Shown here: positions 10,244-21,619 of the stretch, one piece after another | Numbering within the stretch: the first letter of the stretch is position 1 | How the letters are laid out: each line of letters opens with the position of its first letter | NCBI GenBank assembly: GCA_033439685.1 | Contig: JAUEDM010000002.1 | Span: 5,146,001-5,210,000, forward strand | DNA length: 64,000 nt | From: Apodospora peruviana | Lineage: Eukaryota > Ascomycota > Sordariomycetes > Sordariales > Lasiosphaeriaceae | Reading direction: 5' to 3' | The notes under the pieces: generated by a model | Told to the model about the DNA's origin: nothing | The model's input: only the letters and a program-made list of their open reading frames with translations | The model's database searches: none | Translations under genes and position numbers: made by a program

Positions 10244-10963
10244 TTGTGGATCCGTCTCTTTCACGAATTGATAGAAGAACTGTCGACGAAGTGGGTTTAA
10301 AGAAGTAGGTATAGTTATGGGAAAAGGGGGGGTTGGTTGGGTTGGTGGAGAGATAAATGGAGATACCTAGGGTACCTGCTACGGACCTGATCCCAGCCAG
10401 CACCTCAGGTTGACACCTACCGTATCTACAGAGTACCCTTAAGATATGTCACCTTGCCTACCTAGATACATATGTCGGACTCCCGACCAACCACCCAGAA
10501 CGAGGCCGGGCAAGCATCTTGTGAGTCGTGACTCAAACCAATGATAGGGCTCACGCTCGTGCAGAAAGAAAGAGGTCAACGATAAGAACTACAAATTTAT
10601 CTGGAAGTAGTCACGTCACTGAACTCCATCCGTACCCCACTTTCTCACTTTTGTCTCGCGCGCGTTGTTTCCTTGTCGTGCTTGACTGAGTGTATGAGAA
10701 CAGCACTAGTAATTGTCTTGTATATCCCTATTTGACCCCTGAAATAAATAAACCAACCCCCCTGATCGCTAAGCCGTTTGCCCAGAACCAACCACCAAAA
10801 GCGTTCCCAATAACGACGGGATGGTGACAACACAAATGAAAAATAAAAAACAGCCCAAAACGACTGATAAAAGAAACCGAGGTAATAGGATCACCCAGGA
10901 CTCGGCACCTGGACCCTACGACACTAATCTACAACCACTCCAACCAAGAGCTTCACCAACAAA
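10244..10963. other. Intergenic region tRNA-Mhp1-like gene
   Basis: tRNA upstream flank, then 3' UTR of the LRR gene. It contains several ACCTAG/GGTACC-type oligomers, common in intergenic DNA of such fungi. No gene seen. Confidence 0.45.
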
Positions 10964-13900
10964 TCAGTCATGAACCGCCGAATCCCCCCGGCCCTCACTC
11001 GCCGCCGGAACCACAGCAGCAGTAGCACCAGCACCATCCTTCTCCGTCCTAGCATCAGCAGCAGGTCCCTTCCCATCCGCCCCCGGCGGCGCATGGAGTG
11101 CAACATTCGCCCTCGCCATCTCCTGACTCTCGACGAACCGGTCCCAATAGATAGGATCCGCCTCCTTCAACAACTTCAAAATATCCTCCTTCCTCTCCTG
11201 AAACACCCTCACGACACCTTTCTCCTTGGCATCCTGGATCAACGACTCATCACCAATATCATCCAATAACTCATGCAACAACCTCACATGGCGCGGGTCT
11301 GCACCCACCAGCTCCACCCCAGAGAGAAGAGGATAGTGCGCAGGCTTGACGATCCCAGCCCTGAACTTATGGCCTGCCCGAAGGACCCGGCCCTCTTCGT
11401 TGGCCAGCGCTTTCGACGACAAACTCAGCGTCGAGTCCGAGCGTACCAGCGACGGGGTCCGGATCTCCAGACCCGCGCTCTCCTGATCGTCTTCGACCAT
11501 GAAGTCGGCTTCAGCCGACGGCGACAAGGTAAGCTGCTTCTCCACGGCGTCCTCTTCGTCCGAATTTGACGATGAGAAGCCTACTGCACTGTCCACCGAT
11601 TCTCTGGTGTCCGGGAACTCGTCCTCAAAGCGCTTAATAATACCCTCGAGAGTATTGTCGAGGAATATCAGGCGGTCTAATAATGGCACCGATGTTAGCA
11701 AATGACATCCCAACCTGTTCGAGACAAGAAACTCACGATAAGCATGCGACCCATGATCGACCGCCTTCGCCTTGATAATAGCCGGTTGCAATCGGTGTCT
11801 GATCCTCCTCGCACTCAACAACAGATGCTTCGACGTTTCCTTTGCCTTACCACTCGGCAACGTCGGTCTTGGGTGCGACACACCGTTTTCAACGTCCCGA
11901 ATAAACTCCCCAGACTGTCTCCTAGACTCGTCACCGCGGTTCTTCAGGCAGCACGCCAGGGCCTTGACGACTCCAGTGCCTCCGATGACATAATCGTCGT
12001 CAGGCGCGACGTCCAAATCGGCATCCAGATCGTCGCCGGGCTGCGTGACATCGTGGCCCACAAGGCGTTGGAGCACATCGGGATACTGTAGTTCCGCACT
12101 CGAGAACGATGCTGAAAGCGGCGTCTCCGTGTGGACGGCGATTGCCGCCATTTCTGGCACCGGCAAGGGCAGGTGTTCCATGTTGCGCAGGCAGTAGGCG
12201 ACGACTTGTCTAGCCATGGCCTTTACTAGATCGCTCGACTGCTCACTGGGCACCTCAATGTCCACAGCAACGAGATTGGACGACACCCTAGCAGCAGCCA
12301 GTAGCGACGCGAAGAGCGCGCAGGCTTCTTCTTTCGTCTCTTCCGTGTGCGCATTCGTCGCAACTTCAACAACCAGTGGGTTCTCGAGGAAGCTGACGTG
12401 GGCAAGCCCTGGGATCTCGGGTAAAATCTCCGCAAGTGCAATCACCTGCTCGGTACTGAGACCACAATCGGCAAGATGAATGCGTTTCAGGCATGCCATC
12501 TTAGGTAAATATCTTGTAGCGGTAACGAGGTTAGCGAGGTTATATCGGATAGACAAAGAGCTTCGACTTACCTTCTCAGCACTGAGATGGCACTGGGATT
12601 CGAACTGAACAGTTCGTGGTTGTGTGAAAGGTCGATAAACCTGAAGTGCTGCAACTTCACCAGTTTTGGTAACAGCTTGCACAGCGACGAGGGTATGAGG
12701 TTCGAATCCGCCAGGCTAAGAGCCCACAGTGGACAATCCTCTCCCTGTAATGCTTCGGCGAGAACGGCAAGTTGATCTCTGAGATCGTTGCCGCCCAAGT
12801 CCAGACCTTCACAAATACCGCTGCGCAGTAGCCGTGCAACGTGATCGAGTCCTTCGCCCTGGATATTGTTATGCGCAAGGCCCAGTCTCTTGATACCGCA
12901 ACTAATAACTCCGTCAATGACTAACCCGAGCTGCTCCGCGTTGAGACCAGTCTCACCGAGGCTCAACAGTCCAAGCGTTGAACCTCCGAGACGTTCCCCA
13001 ACCGATTTGGATAAAAGTCGACAAGTATCCATTGATTGTCGCGCTCCATTCGTAATTCCGTTTTGGCGGTTGCTCGCAGGTGTTTGTGGAAAGGGTATCC
13101 CTGACAGATCCAAGATCTTGAGTGTCCGACATAGATAAATGAAGAGACATATATGTTTCCAGCCCTCGGGGCCGAGTTTGTTGTTCTTGAGAACTAACCT
13201 CTCGACCACTCCGCCTTGATGTGTTAGTCCCTCGGGCACAGGTTTCCGCTTCTTTCCAGTGACCTTCCTTGACGCTAGTAGACCGGCAAGAATCACACGA
13301 AGTCCCTCATCTGCCAAACCGCAGTTCTCCAAGATGACCTCCTTGACCGGAACGACAGCTAGATAGTCTCCAAGTGTGACAAGGTCCGGCAGTTGCATCC
13401 AGTATCCGGTGAGGTCTAGCCTCTCGATCATACCAGGCTCCTCGGACTGATTTGCCGGGTTCACCAGCTGCTCCGTAATCTTCTTAAGAATAGGAGTTTC
13501 TCTCAACTGGCAACACCGCCGGTATATCCTAACGGGGTTGGTTGTGGGCACTGCCTGTGTTCTCGGGGTCTCTGGGCGGGGGACAGTCTCGCAGGACGAA
13601 GAGTCGCTATCCATGTGGATCTCCATCGGAATCGTACCATTTGCCTCAGCGAGCTTGCGCTTCTTCTCTTTCCTAGCCTTCCGCTCCTCCTCGCTCTTTT
13701 TCTTCTTCTCCTTCTTTTTGCTTTCGGCGTTGCCCTTCTCTGTCTGATTCTCAGAGCTTGTCACCTTGTTGGAGGCCCCTTGTACCACCTCTGCGGCGCC
13801 ACCGGCACCCTCTTTTGTAGGCTCCTTGGGCACTTCCTCTCCAATAGCCTTGATCTCGCCATCCTGGTCCTTTTGGCATTCGACCACTTTCGGATTTTTC

Positions 13901-14694
13901 AGTGCCTCGCCCTCGCCCTTCTCCTTGATCTTTTTCTTCTGATCCTTGTCGGACTTGTCAGACGAACAGTTCTTGGCCCACGACGGCCCGTCAACATATT
14001 TCGGCATTGGCGCAATCTCAACGTCGACACAAAAGGCGACCCTCCGGAGCTTGGCCTGATTCAAACCCGAGATATCGCACCGTTCCCTGTGCTGATCAAC
14101 GTTCAACACTCGTCTTTCGACCAGTCCATGGTTGTGTGGTCTTGCGGGCGGATTAAGACTGCCATTTGCGGACGACAGCCTTCGGAGGACGTGCAGGATG
14201 CCAGCCTGTGACCGTGGCGGGGCTGGGGTATAGGGACCTTCGCCTTCGTGCTTGGAGGCATGTTGGAGGACGGCATTCTTGGCCGGGTTCGCCTTTGGTA
14301 TGGAGAGCTCGGCGGGTTTTGGTGATGTGTTGTTTGCTTGCGGAGGGCTCTGGACTCGGTCGCTCGACGAGAATTTGGACGAGATATTGGAGAACCAGGA
14401 ACCCCTCCTCTGCGGGGATGTCCCAGGCTGGGGCGCCCGCTTCTCGTCTGAGCTCGTTCTCGTGAAGGACGGGCGGACTGGTGTTGATTGTTTCGGGGGG
14501 ATTTGCTGTACCGCCGGCTGGCTCATTGAGGAATCTATCTGGGCACCATTGGCTGTTGTTGCTGGGCGTTGTGAATCCGAGGGAGCAGACAGCGTACTCG
14601 AGTCGCGTGTCTGTTGAGACAGCGACCGCTGCCGCACGGCTTTTGTGAGCTTGTCTGTTATTATCGGAAGATGCATTAGTGACTCGTTTGACAT
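10964..14694 (-). CDS. Mhp1-like leucine-rich-repeat protein (microtubule/cell-wall associated)
   Basis: Three exons, 14694-12572, 12512-11737 and 11676-10964, give 1203 residues. The second intron (60 nt) has a textbook TGCTAAC branch site, and its removal keeps frame. The N-terminal 200 residues are Ser/Pro-rich and basic, starting MSNESLMHLPIITDKLTKA. The conserved block RRVAFCVDVEIAPMPKYVDG follows, then a long Lys/Glu-rich coiled segment with a KKEKKKK patch. From about residue 420 come ribonuclease-inhibitor-like leucine-rich repeats (LDLTG, LVLKNNKL, LGLAHNNI, LDLGGNDL, IDLSHN). The C-terminal third is acidic and Ser-rich. Pezizomycotina proteins of this layout are usually named 'cell wall biogenesis protein Mhp1', a label borrowed from a yeast microtubule-associated protein. 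The LRR content is certain; the functional name is inference. Confidence 0.88.
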
Positions 14695-16599
14695 GATATT
14701 CCCATTTCTCGGCGTTGTGTAGTTGTGCGAAACGATCAAAAGAAGATGTGCAGGAGCTCCGGACTCCGGACTGTGGCAGTGCGGGTTGGCTGCGAACCTT
14801 TTGGATTCCCGTGGGTCATCCAACTAACATCGACTCCGTGGACATGCTCCATGGTTACTATTGCATCAGGCCTCCACCTGCGATTGGAAAAGCAAAAGTA
14901 AAAATATGAATCGGACGAAGGAAGACGAAGGTTGTTCAAAGAAAGCAAGACAAGTAGTCGGGTTCAGAAGGGTCCGAGTCGCGGTCTCTTCAAAGGCGGC
15001 CGGAAAGAGGCGGTCGTTCAGCTTAGCTGCTCACAAAGTTTGGACAGCCGGCCGGACGGACGACGGACAATTCTAGGCCTCACGCTGTCTGTCTGAGCTC
15101 AGGTCGTTCCTGTTGGCTAAGGGAAGCTTGTACAGGTACTCGCGAACTGGTGGTGGGGTTCCGTCATTGGTGCCATCTGATGACAAAAGCGGCAGCCATG
15201 GCGTTTTTGTCCAAACCGAGAAATCGTGGAAAAGCTTGAGGGTGAAAGACGGGAATGGGAAAAGTAGTTTCCAGGCGGAGATTCTGCTGTTCCGGCTGAG
15301 AGTTTATGGATGGTAAAATGTTCCAAGTACCTGCCCGGTGGGATGGGAAGGCTTGGATCGATGCAGGTCGGGAGCGCTTAGGTGAGCGCCCTGGCCGTAA
15401 TCTGGCAGATTCGTACAACCCTCTGAGTAGTACATACAGTATAAGTCTGTAATGATACGCACACAGTCAGCTGAACTCATACCCAAAGTCGGTCCCTGAA
15501 TCTCTTGAGGCAGGGTCTCCCTGCGAGAGCGAATAATGCCCGTAGCCACAGTGGATATCGTGCCTGCCCTGGGGCTGCTGGGCAAAAAGCCGGCAAAGAC
15601 GGGACTGGCCACCAATTGCAAGGCGAGGCGAAGCTTATCTTCTGCCCAAGTCTACGGATTATGCCTGGGCTGATAGCATAATCGTTACGGGTTACTGATA
15701 CAAAATACCACAAATGCTCTCTCTCACACCAACCTCCAACGAACCCCTCGACAGGAGGCAAGTTATTTCTATATAGCCACCGATTGCATTACGCAGCACT
15801 GCATATCTTCACAGACGTCACACCTCAACGGGCAACCTGATTGCCACTTGGCCGCCGGGAGAAAGCGGAGATGGGTCATGGGGGATATGGATATTCATGC
15901 AGAACAGGATGAATACAGCGCATTCAAAAAGTGGCGCAACCCATCCCGACGGTAGTTGTGAGCCGTAAGGAGTAAGGACGGGAAGTACTTTTTGTCAGAA
16001 TTTAATTTCCTCAACCTGCTCTGCTGGATGAGACGTGGCAAGCTTGCTGTCAGTGATTTGAAATGGGTTTCTGCTCCCTAACCATTACAAACAGTAATGA
16101 GCTACAATTTCCAACGCATCCGAGAGAATACCGAAAATGATGCATCACTCGGGCATGAGCCCGGCATCTCATGCCCTTGTCCCCAGGGCTCCGTATGTAG
16201 TCGATCCAGGCCCGCATTCGCTTTCACCATCCCGCATATGGAAAGGTTCATGGCACAGAGAAGCCAAGTGACCTCATAACATCGTCTATTTGGTTACAGC
16301 GAACCCAACTGCGTCCCCTCAAAGTTCTTTGGTCTTATTACAGAATGCGAGGTCTCCTGTCCTCCAACATTTTGCCGCAGCTAACCTCTGCGGGGGTGGC
16401 AATGACGGCATGAGGGGATGCAATGTCACGAGCTACGCAAAAACATTGTACAAGACGATGGCTGACATTCACGTCTAGGAAGTTGATTGGCTTTTGATGA
16501 ACCCTGGTCGTTACCCTCCCCAAATGCGCACGAGAACTCCTAAAGAACAAGCAGCCATAGACCATGATATCACTCCCAAATCCCAAGTAAAGAAACCCC
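14695..16599. other. Intergenic region, Mhp1-like gene / RPL5
   Basis: About 1.9 kb holding the Mhp1-like promoter and the RPL5 3' UTR. The many short frames show no recognisable protein. No tRNA, 5S rRNA or repeat identified. Confidence 0.45.
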
Positions 16600-17763
16600 C
16601 TACTCCTCCCGAAGCTCGGCAATCTTGGCCTGGACGCGCTCGGCGCGCTGGGCATGTGTGAGCCTCTTGGACCGGTACTTGAGGGACTCCTTCTTCCACT
16701 CCTCCTTGGTCTTCTTGGGCTCGTCAGAGTCGGCCTTCTTGAACGGGTCCTCGCGGATGGCCTTGTGGGCCTCGGCGTATACATCCTCAAGACCGTCAGC
16801 CTCGATATCGTCGTCGATGTACTTCTGGAACTGGCTCTTGTAGCGCTCCTCATCATCATCGGCGAGAGTCTCCATGTACTCAGCGACGTGGCCGCCGAAG
16901 ATGTACTTCTTGAGAGTCTCGGCGTCGAGCTCCTTGCTCTCGATATCGAAACCGGGGAAGCGGTTCTCGGAGTGGGGAACCAGGATACCGCCGTCGGAAG
17001 CACCCTTCATGGCACCGAAGATACGGGCACCAGTCGAGGTACGGGCAAGACCAACATCGAGGAAGGCCTTGAAGGGGCGGCGCTCGCCATCGTCGGTCTC
17101 GGCGGCCTCGGTGAGGGTGTACTCGCCATCGGCCTCCTCAACACCAGTGAAGTCCTCGTCGATTCCGAGCTTCTTCAGGACACGGCGAGCGATGAGCAGA
17201 CCAGTGGCGTAGGCAGCGGCCCAGTTGGTAAGACCGTGCTCAATGCCGTAGGCCTTGAGCTCGTGGGCGTAGGCGGAGGCGAAGACCTTGTCGCCGGTGA
17301 TCTCGGAGCTCACGATCTGCATGATGATGTCGCGGTTGGTGAACCGGACGACCAGGCGGTACTTGGGCGCATTGTACTTGTTCTTGGCCTGGGTGATCAG
17401 GCGCTTGCGAGCATAGTAGTCGGTCTTTCCCTCTCTTCTGCGCTTATACTTTGTCTGGAAGCGACTGCAGCATTCGTTAGAATTACATGGCCAGAATGGG
17501 CATAATATTCGTTTGGCCTGGAATTTCAGCAGTCGAGCGAAAGGTTGAACTCACCTGTAGTACGCGCTATTCTTGACCAACTTGTGGAAAGGCTGTGAAC
17601 AAAAATCCTCGAGTCAGCAATTTGCGCTTCAGAAAATCCCCCATTCCGAAGCATCTTGCATTGACTCTCCATTTTGTCGAGTAGGGGAATTACGAGGCAA
17701 TCAATTTGAAGTGATTGCCTCGCAGTGTGAAGATAATCATCGCGGTAATTGGCAACTTACCAT
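16600..17763 (-). CDS. RPL5: 60S ribosomal protein L5 (uL18)
   Basis: Three exons: 17763-17761 (the start codon alone), 17592-17555 and 17464-16600, giving 301 residues. uL18 binds 5S rRNA with uL5 and docks it into the large subunit's central protuberance. The start PFHKLVKNSAYYSRFQTKYKRRREGKTDYYARKRL and the DVGLARTSTGARIFGAMKGASDGG block are characteristic. The C-terminus (KSKRLTHAQR-like region, Glu/Lys-rich) is normal for the family. Exon 1 encodes only Met and is followed directly by GTAAGT, a split common in fungal ribosomal protein genes. It is head to head with a HAD-like gene across 452 bp. Codons are strongly biased to C/G endings, as expected for high expression. Confidence 0.97.
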
Positions 17764-18215
17764 CTTGACTGCTGTTGCTGGGTGATGGGCGCTCAGCAAG
17801 GTCGACGACTTCGGAAGGGTTGAAGATTGGTGATGGACAAATTCGAGAGGGTCAAATATTTGGTGGGCGGAATTTTCACCCCACAGCCCTAAGCTGGGGC
17901 CCGCTTGACACTCTGGTTGGCGACGAGGGGAGCAAAGAGCATGGTTGGCGACGACTGATTATGTAATTAAGGTATTGTTGTGGGGTGGGCTACAGTACCA
18001 TTTTGTGGGGTCTGGAGACTGGGGTGTCTGGGCATCCTAATTGAACGTTGAGCCGAGGTCCCATCCCCTGTCCGCTGTCGCCAACTGCACATTGAAAGCC
18101 TACGAGACCCCCTCGAAGTGAGAGAATGTAATTATATCGTCACAAAATGGTAACACACCTTTTGAAATATTGCAAACGTGAAATCGCATAATAAATATTT
18201 CGAAACCCAACTTTT
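17764..18215. promoter_or_regulatory. Bidirectional promoter region RPL5 / HAD-like gene
   Basis: 452 bp between two divergent start codons, so both promoters must lie here. A pyrimidine/purine-rich stretch borders the RPL5 start. I could not assign individual factor sites. Confidence 0.4.
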
Positions 18216-19175
18216 ATGGAAGAATATCCTATCGAAACTGTCCTCGAGGCTCTGGATGACATGTCGCCGTCCACCAAGCGACCCAAGGTCGTCCTCTTCG
18301 ACATTGGCGGAGTCTGTGTAAGTCAAACCACTACCACACCATGCTCAAATTTCTGACTTTTGGTCCAGGTCATCTCCCCATTCCAATCCATTCTAGACTA
18401 CGAGCTCAGTCTCGGCATACCCCCAGGATGGGTGAACTACTCCATCTCCAAGACGGCCCCGGACGGCTTCTGGCACCGTCTCGAGACAGGCCAAATCCTC
18501 ATGGACGACGACTTCTTTGCCGGGTTCAGTCGTGATCTGCACGACCCAGTTCGCTGGGCTACCTTCTACCAAGCACAGCAGACGAAAAACCTAAAGCTAC
18601 CAAAGCAAACCCCGCCAGTCCCAAATATCAACGCAAGGTGGCTGTTCTTCGACATGATGGCGGCCGCGCGGGCCCCAGACCCCTGGATGCTTCCCGCTCT
18701 CCGAAACCTCAAGGAGAGCGGCAAGGTCATTGTCGCAGCGCTGAGCAACACCGTCATCTTCCCCCCAGACCACGAGTACTCGCGAACAAAATGGCAAGAC
18801 GACCCCCTCCGAAGTCTGTTTGACGTGTTTGTGTCTTCCGCCCATGTAGGACTCAGGAAACCGGATCCGAAAATCTACCAGCTTGCCCTTGAGAAAGTGG
18901 ATCAATTCGCACGAGAGCATGCGATGACAGAAAAAGGTAGGACGCTCGGATGGGCAGACGGGATCCGGCCGCAGGATATCGTGTTTCTGGATGATATAGG
19001 AGAAAACCTCAAGGCTGCCAAGGCGGCTGGGTTTCGGACCATCAAGGTCTCGCTTGGGAAGGCGTACGAGGCCGTCGAGGAGCTCGAGGAGGTCACTGGT
19101 CTTTCTCTGGCGGGCGACCACCCCAAGAAACCGATAAAGCCGAACTTCAATAAGGGGCAAAAGGCGAAGATATAG
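18216..19175 (+). CDS. HAD-superfamily hydrolase (epoxide hydrolase N-terminal-like)
   Basis: Two exons, 18216-18317 and 18369-19175, give 302 residues. Visible HAD motifs: motif I VVLFDIGGVC (residues about 27-36) with the nucleophilic Asp, motif II AALSNT, a conserved Lys in HVGLRKPDPKIYQ, and motif IV IVFLDDIGENLKAA. This is the order seen in the dehalogenase-like group containing the sEH N-terminal phosphatase, ACAD10 and YihX. The second motif-I Asp (DxD) is Gly here, as in DxG members, so phosphatase activity cannot be assumed. The C-terminal tripeptide is AKI, a peroxisomal PTS1 variant. The start ATG follows several stops and gives a short leader before motif I. Substrate unknown. It converges on the queuine-transferase gene with only 116 bp between stops. 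Confidence 0.88.
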
Positions 19176-19291
19176 ACTATGGTGAGCGTCAAGTTTAGTT
19201 TGACTAGGTACGCAGGGCTGTCGATTTACACGTATATAAATAAACTCTAGTAGAATCTAATACATCTATCATCCCCGCCTTCTTCCCATTT

Positions 19292-20813
19292 TTAATTCGG
19301 CGGCTGACTCGACTGCTGACCAGTCGCAGTGACCTTCTCATCATCGAATTTCGTCCAAGCAGGTTTATTCCGCTTTCCCCCTTTCTCGCCGCTCTTCTCT
19401 TTCCCACCCTCTGATTTAAAATGGTATCCCCTCGCGCGGGGCCGTTCCCCCATGCCGGCAGGCAGTTCCGGCTCGTAGAGCGTGTGGAACGCTGCGCATG
19501 CTTTCGTGAATTCGTTATCTTCTTCATCGGTAGTGGTTGACGACGAAGAAAGAGATTGGCGGATGCCGGCAAAAAAGTTGGCCATGACGGCGTGATTGTG
19601 GATCTGCAGGAGGGTCCAACCGAGCATCTCGCGTGCACTGAGGAGATGCTGGATGAAGGCGCGATGATGAGAGGTGCAGGTGTAGCAGGTGCAGCTGTCG
19701 ACGAGCGGAGACAAGTCGGTTTGGTGCGCAGTGGAGGACATGTCTATGCCTAATGGCAGGATGCCGGGCGTGCCGGTCTTCTCATTGTTTGGGTTGGTGG
19801 TAGATTGTGAGGGAGGAGGAGGGAAACTAAAGGTCAGGGCGACGCCGCTGTCGGACACGGCGTTGATGAAGGGCAAGACAAAGACGTCGATGCCCAGGGT
19901 GATCTGGCGGAGGACGTGGTGTGGCGTGACCGGGGCGGCGAGCGAGAGCTGTGGTAGCTTCAAAAGGTCAGGGTAGCCGCTGGCGATGTCTGGGAGGACG
20001 TCCGGATCATAAACCGCCAGCCCGGACAGGCTGTGGAAGTGGTCCTCGGCGAGCCGCTCGAGATATTCCCACTGGATGGAGTAGTTGATGGGCAGAACCG
20101 GCGCAAAGGTGGAGACTCTGGTGGTTGGGTTTGCTTCGGCGTTGACGGCGTCCTGCTCGGCGAACCAGGCCTTGATCCAGTCGTCTGTCCGTTCGGCCAT
20201 CCTGAGGGCGCGCTTTGAGGTTGGCGTCATGGTATGGTTTGTGAGGTCTGCCAGGGGTACGGCGATGTCGGGCTTCAGGGCTTGCACGGCGGCCTGGTAC
20301 TCATCCGTGGCCAGGACCTGGAAGCCGGTCGAGGTGAAGACGGAGACGGACTTGTTGCTGTTCCCCATGGGCGACGGTACCGCCGGCAGCCTCCGGGCAC
20401 CGAGAATGGTGATGACCGAGGGCGGCATGGCAGTAAAGTTATGCAGGGCCTTCGCAGGAGGTACCGGGGTTGGTGTATCATAAATAGGGGGTCGTCTGGT
20501 TGAGTACTGCTGCGGCTTCTCGATGACTATAAACGGGTGTTAGTCAGGATATATTGAATGAATGGAAATATGGAAACTCACAGTCCTCAAGAGCCATGTA
20601 AGCACCGCCGGTCTGTAAGTGCTTGGAGATATTGTCCGGCGTCACATGAGGCACCGTCCCCCGCGAAGTGTTGGCGAAATAGTTTGGCGTGTCGATGACA
20701 GTCTTGCGACCCGCGAGCGCCAGCCGGCCCAATCTTGCCGCAGCACCATCTCTTACGGCCGCTTTTAGAACTTCAAATGTCATGACTGCAGGCGCATTAC
20801 TCTCATCCGACAT
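19292..20813 (-). CDS. QTRT2: Queuine tRNA-ribosyltransferase accessory subunit 2
   Basis: Two exons, 20813-20582 and 20526-19292, give 488 residues. With the catalytic subunit QTRT1 this forms the eukaryotic tRNA-guanine transglycosylase that swaps the wobble G34 of His, Asn, Asp and Tyr tRNAs for salvaged queuine. The N-terminus (GRLALAGRKTVIDTPNYFANTSRGTVPH) is the TGT-fold opening of the family. The zinc site is intact: CTCYTC followed by a His (ILQIHNHAV-type segment), the CxCxxC...H set of the TGT family. The Lys/Ser-rich C-terminal tail is variable. The intron lies after residue 77. Accessory subunits lack the catalytic aspartates, and I could not verify each one. The catalytic partner is not in the window. 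Confidence 0.88.
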
Positions 20814-21619
20814 CGTTGCTATATGATTTTTTTACTTTTTGTTTTGGAATGTTGAAATCTCTCACTCGATCAGTGAGAATTTTTAGTTTCACCTGGGACT
20901 AGGACGCGGAGCCCTCCCTAAGATGAAATGGGTGTTTCCTCTGATGAATCCGTTTATTGGTGACCTTGCTTTTTTCTTTTCGGATATACTTTGTTTTCTT
21001 TGGACATTTTTGAATTTTGCCCCTTGCTGGCGTCTCTGGCGGTGCTGGGATGGTCGCAGCTTCATTCATCTTGCCCTGGAGCTCAAGGCCTGATCCTGTG
21101 GGGCCAGTCACCCCCAGACAGGGATCAGCCACAGAGCCAGGAGTTCTCAGCCCAAGTGGGGTCGTCCGGAATCGATGTTGCCAAGACTTCCCGGCCACCC
21201 ACGACCAAGCTTGGTCAGACCGTTTTTACCAATGAGGCCCCCGCCCAACTCCCCCTAAACACCACTCCCCGTTTACCTGGATGTACCGAGTATTTCCATG
21301 CAAGGGACGCGGTCAGAGGTCTCGCAGGATCGCCTTGTTTAGCATTGCTTAGGCGTCGCACGGCATAATCGCTGGCTGATCTTGTCTTTAACTGCGCTCT
21401 CATCCCTTCATTGTTATTTGTACTTCTTCTGGGGACTGTGAATGAAAGCAACTACCTAGGTGGACGCTCTCGGTTTATTACTACAAGTTTCAATTCAAGC
21501 ATATTCAAGCCGTTCCAAGTCCCTCATCCACGGCCGTATCACCGGACTGCCTCTAAGTGACCCGTCCGCCCGCCCTCGAACCGGCGCCGACTTGAAAGCC
21601 TCCCGAACTGGTGCACGCA
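20814..21619. other. Divergent intergenic region QTRT2 / LCCL gene
   Basis: 806 bp between two divergent starts, presumably both promoters. No coding exon, RNA gene or repeat recognised. Confidence 0.45.

Noticed and set aside
11677..11736. 60-nt in-frame segment kept as coding in the Mhp1-like gene
   Set aside because: It begins GTGAGT, ends TTAG and holds a TGCTAAC branch site, so it is an intron despite being open in frame.
12685..12705. GGTTCGAATCC, a perfect tRNA B-box match
   Set aside because: It lies inside a leucine-rich-repeat exon and no A box or cloverleaf can be built around it.
16654..17505. 283-codon open frame antisense to RPL5
   Set aside because: Same effect of codon bias in a highly expressed gene; the sense protein is certain.
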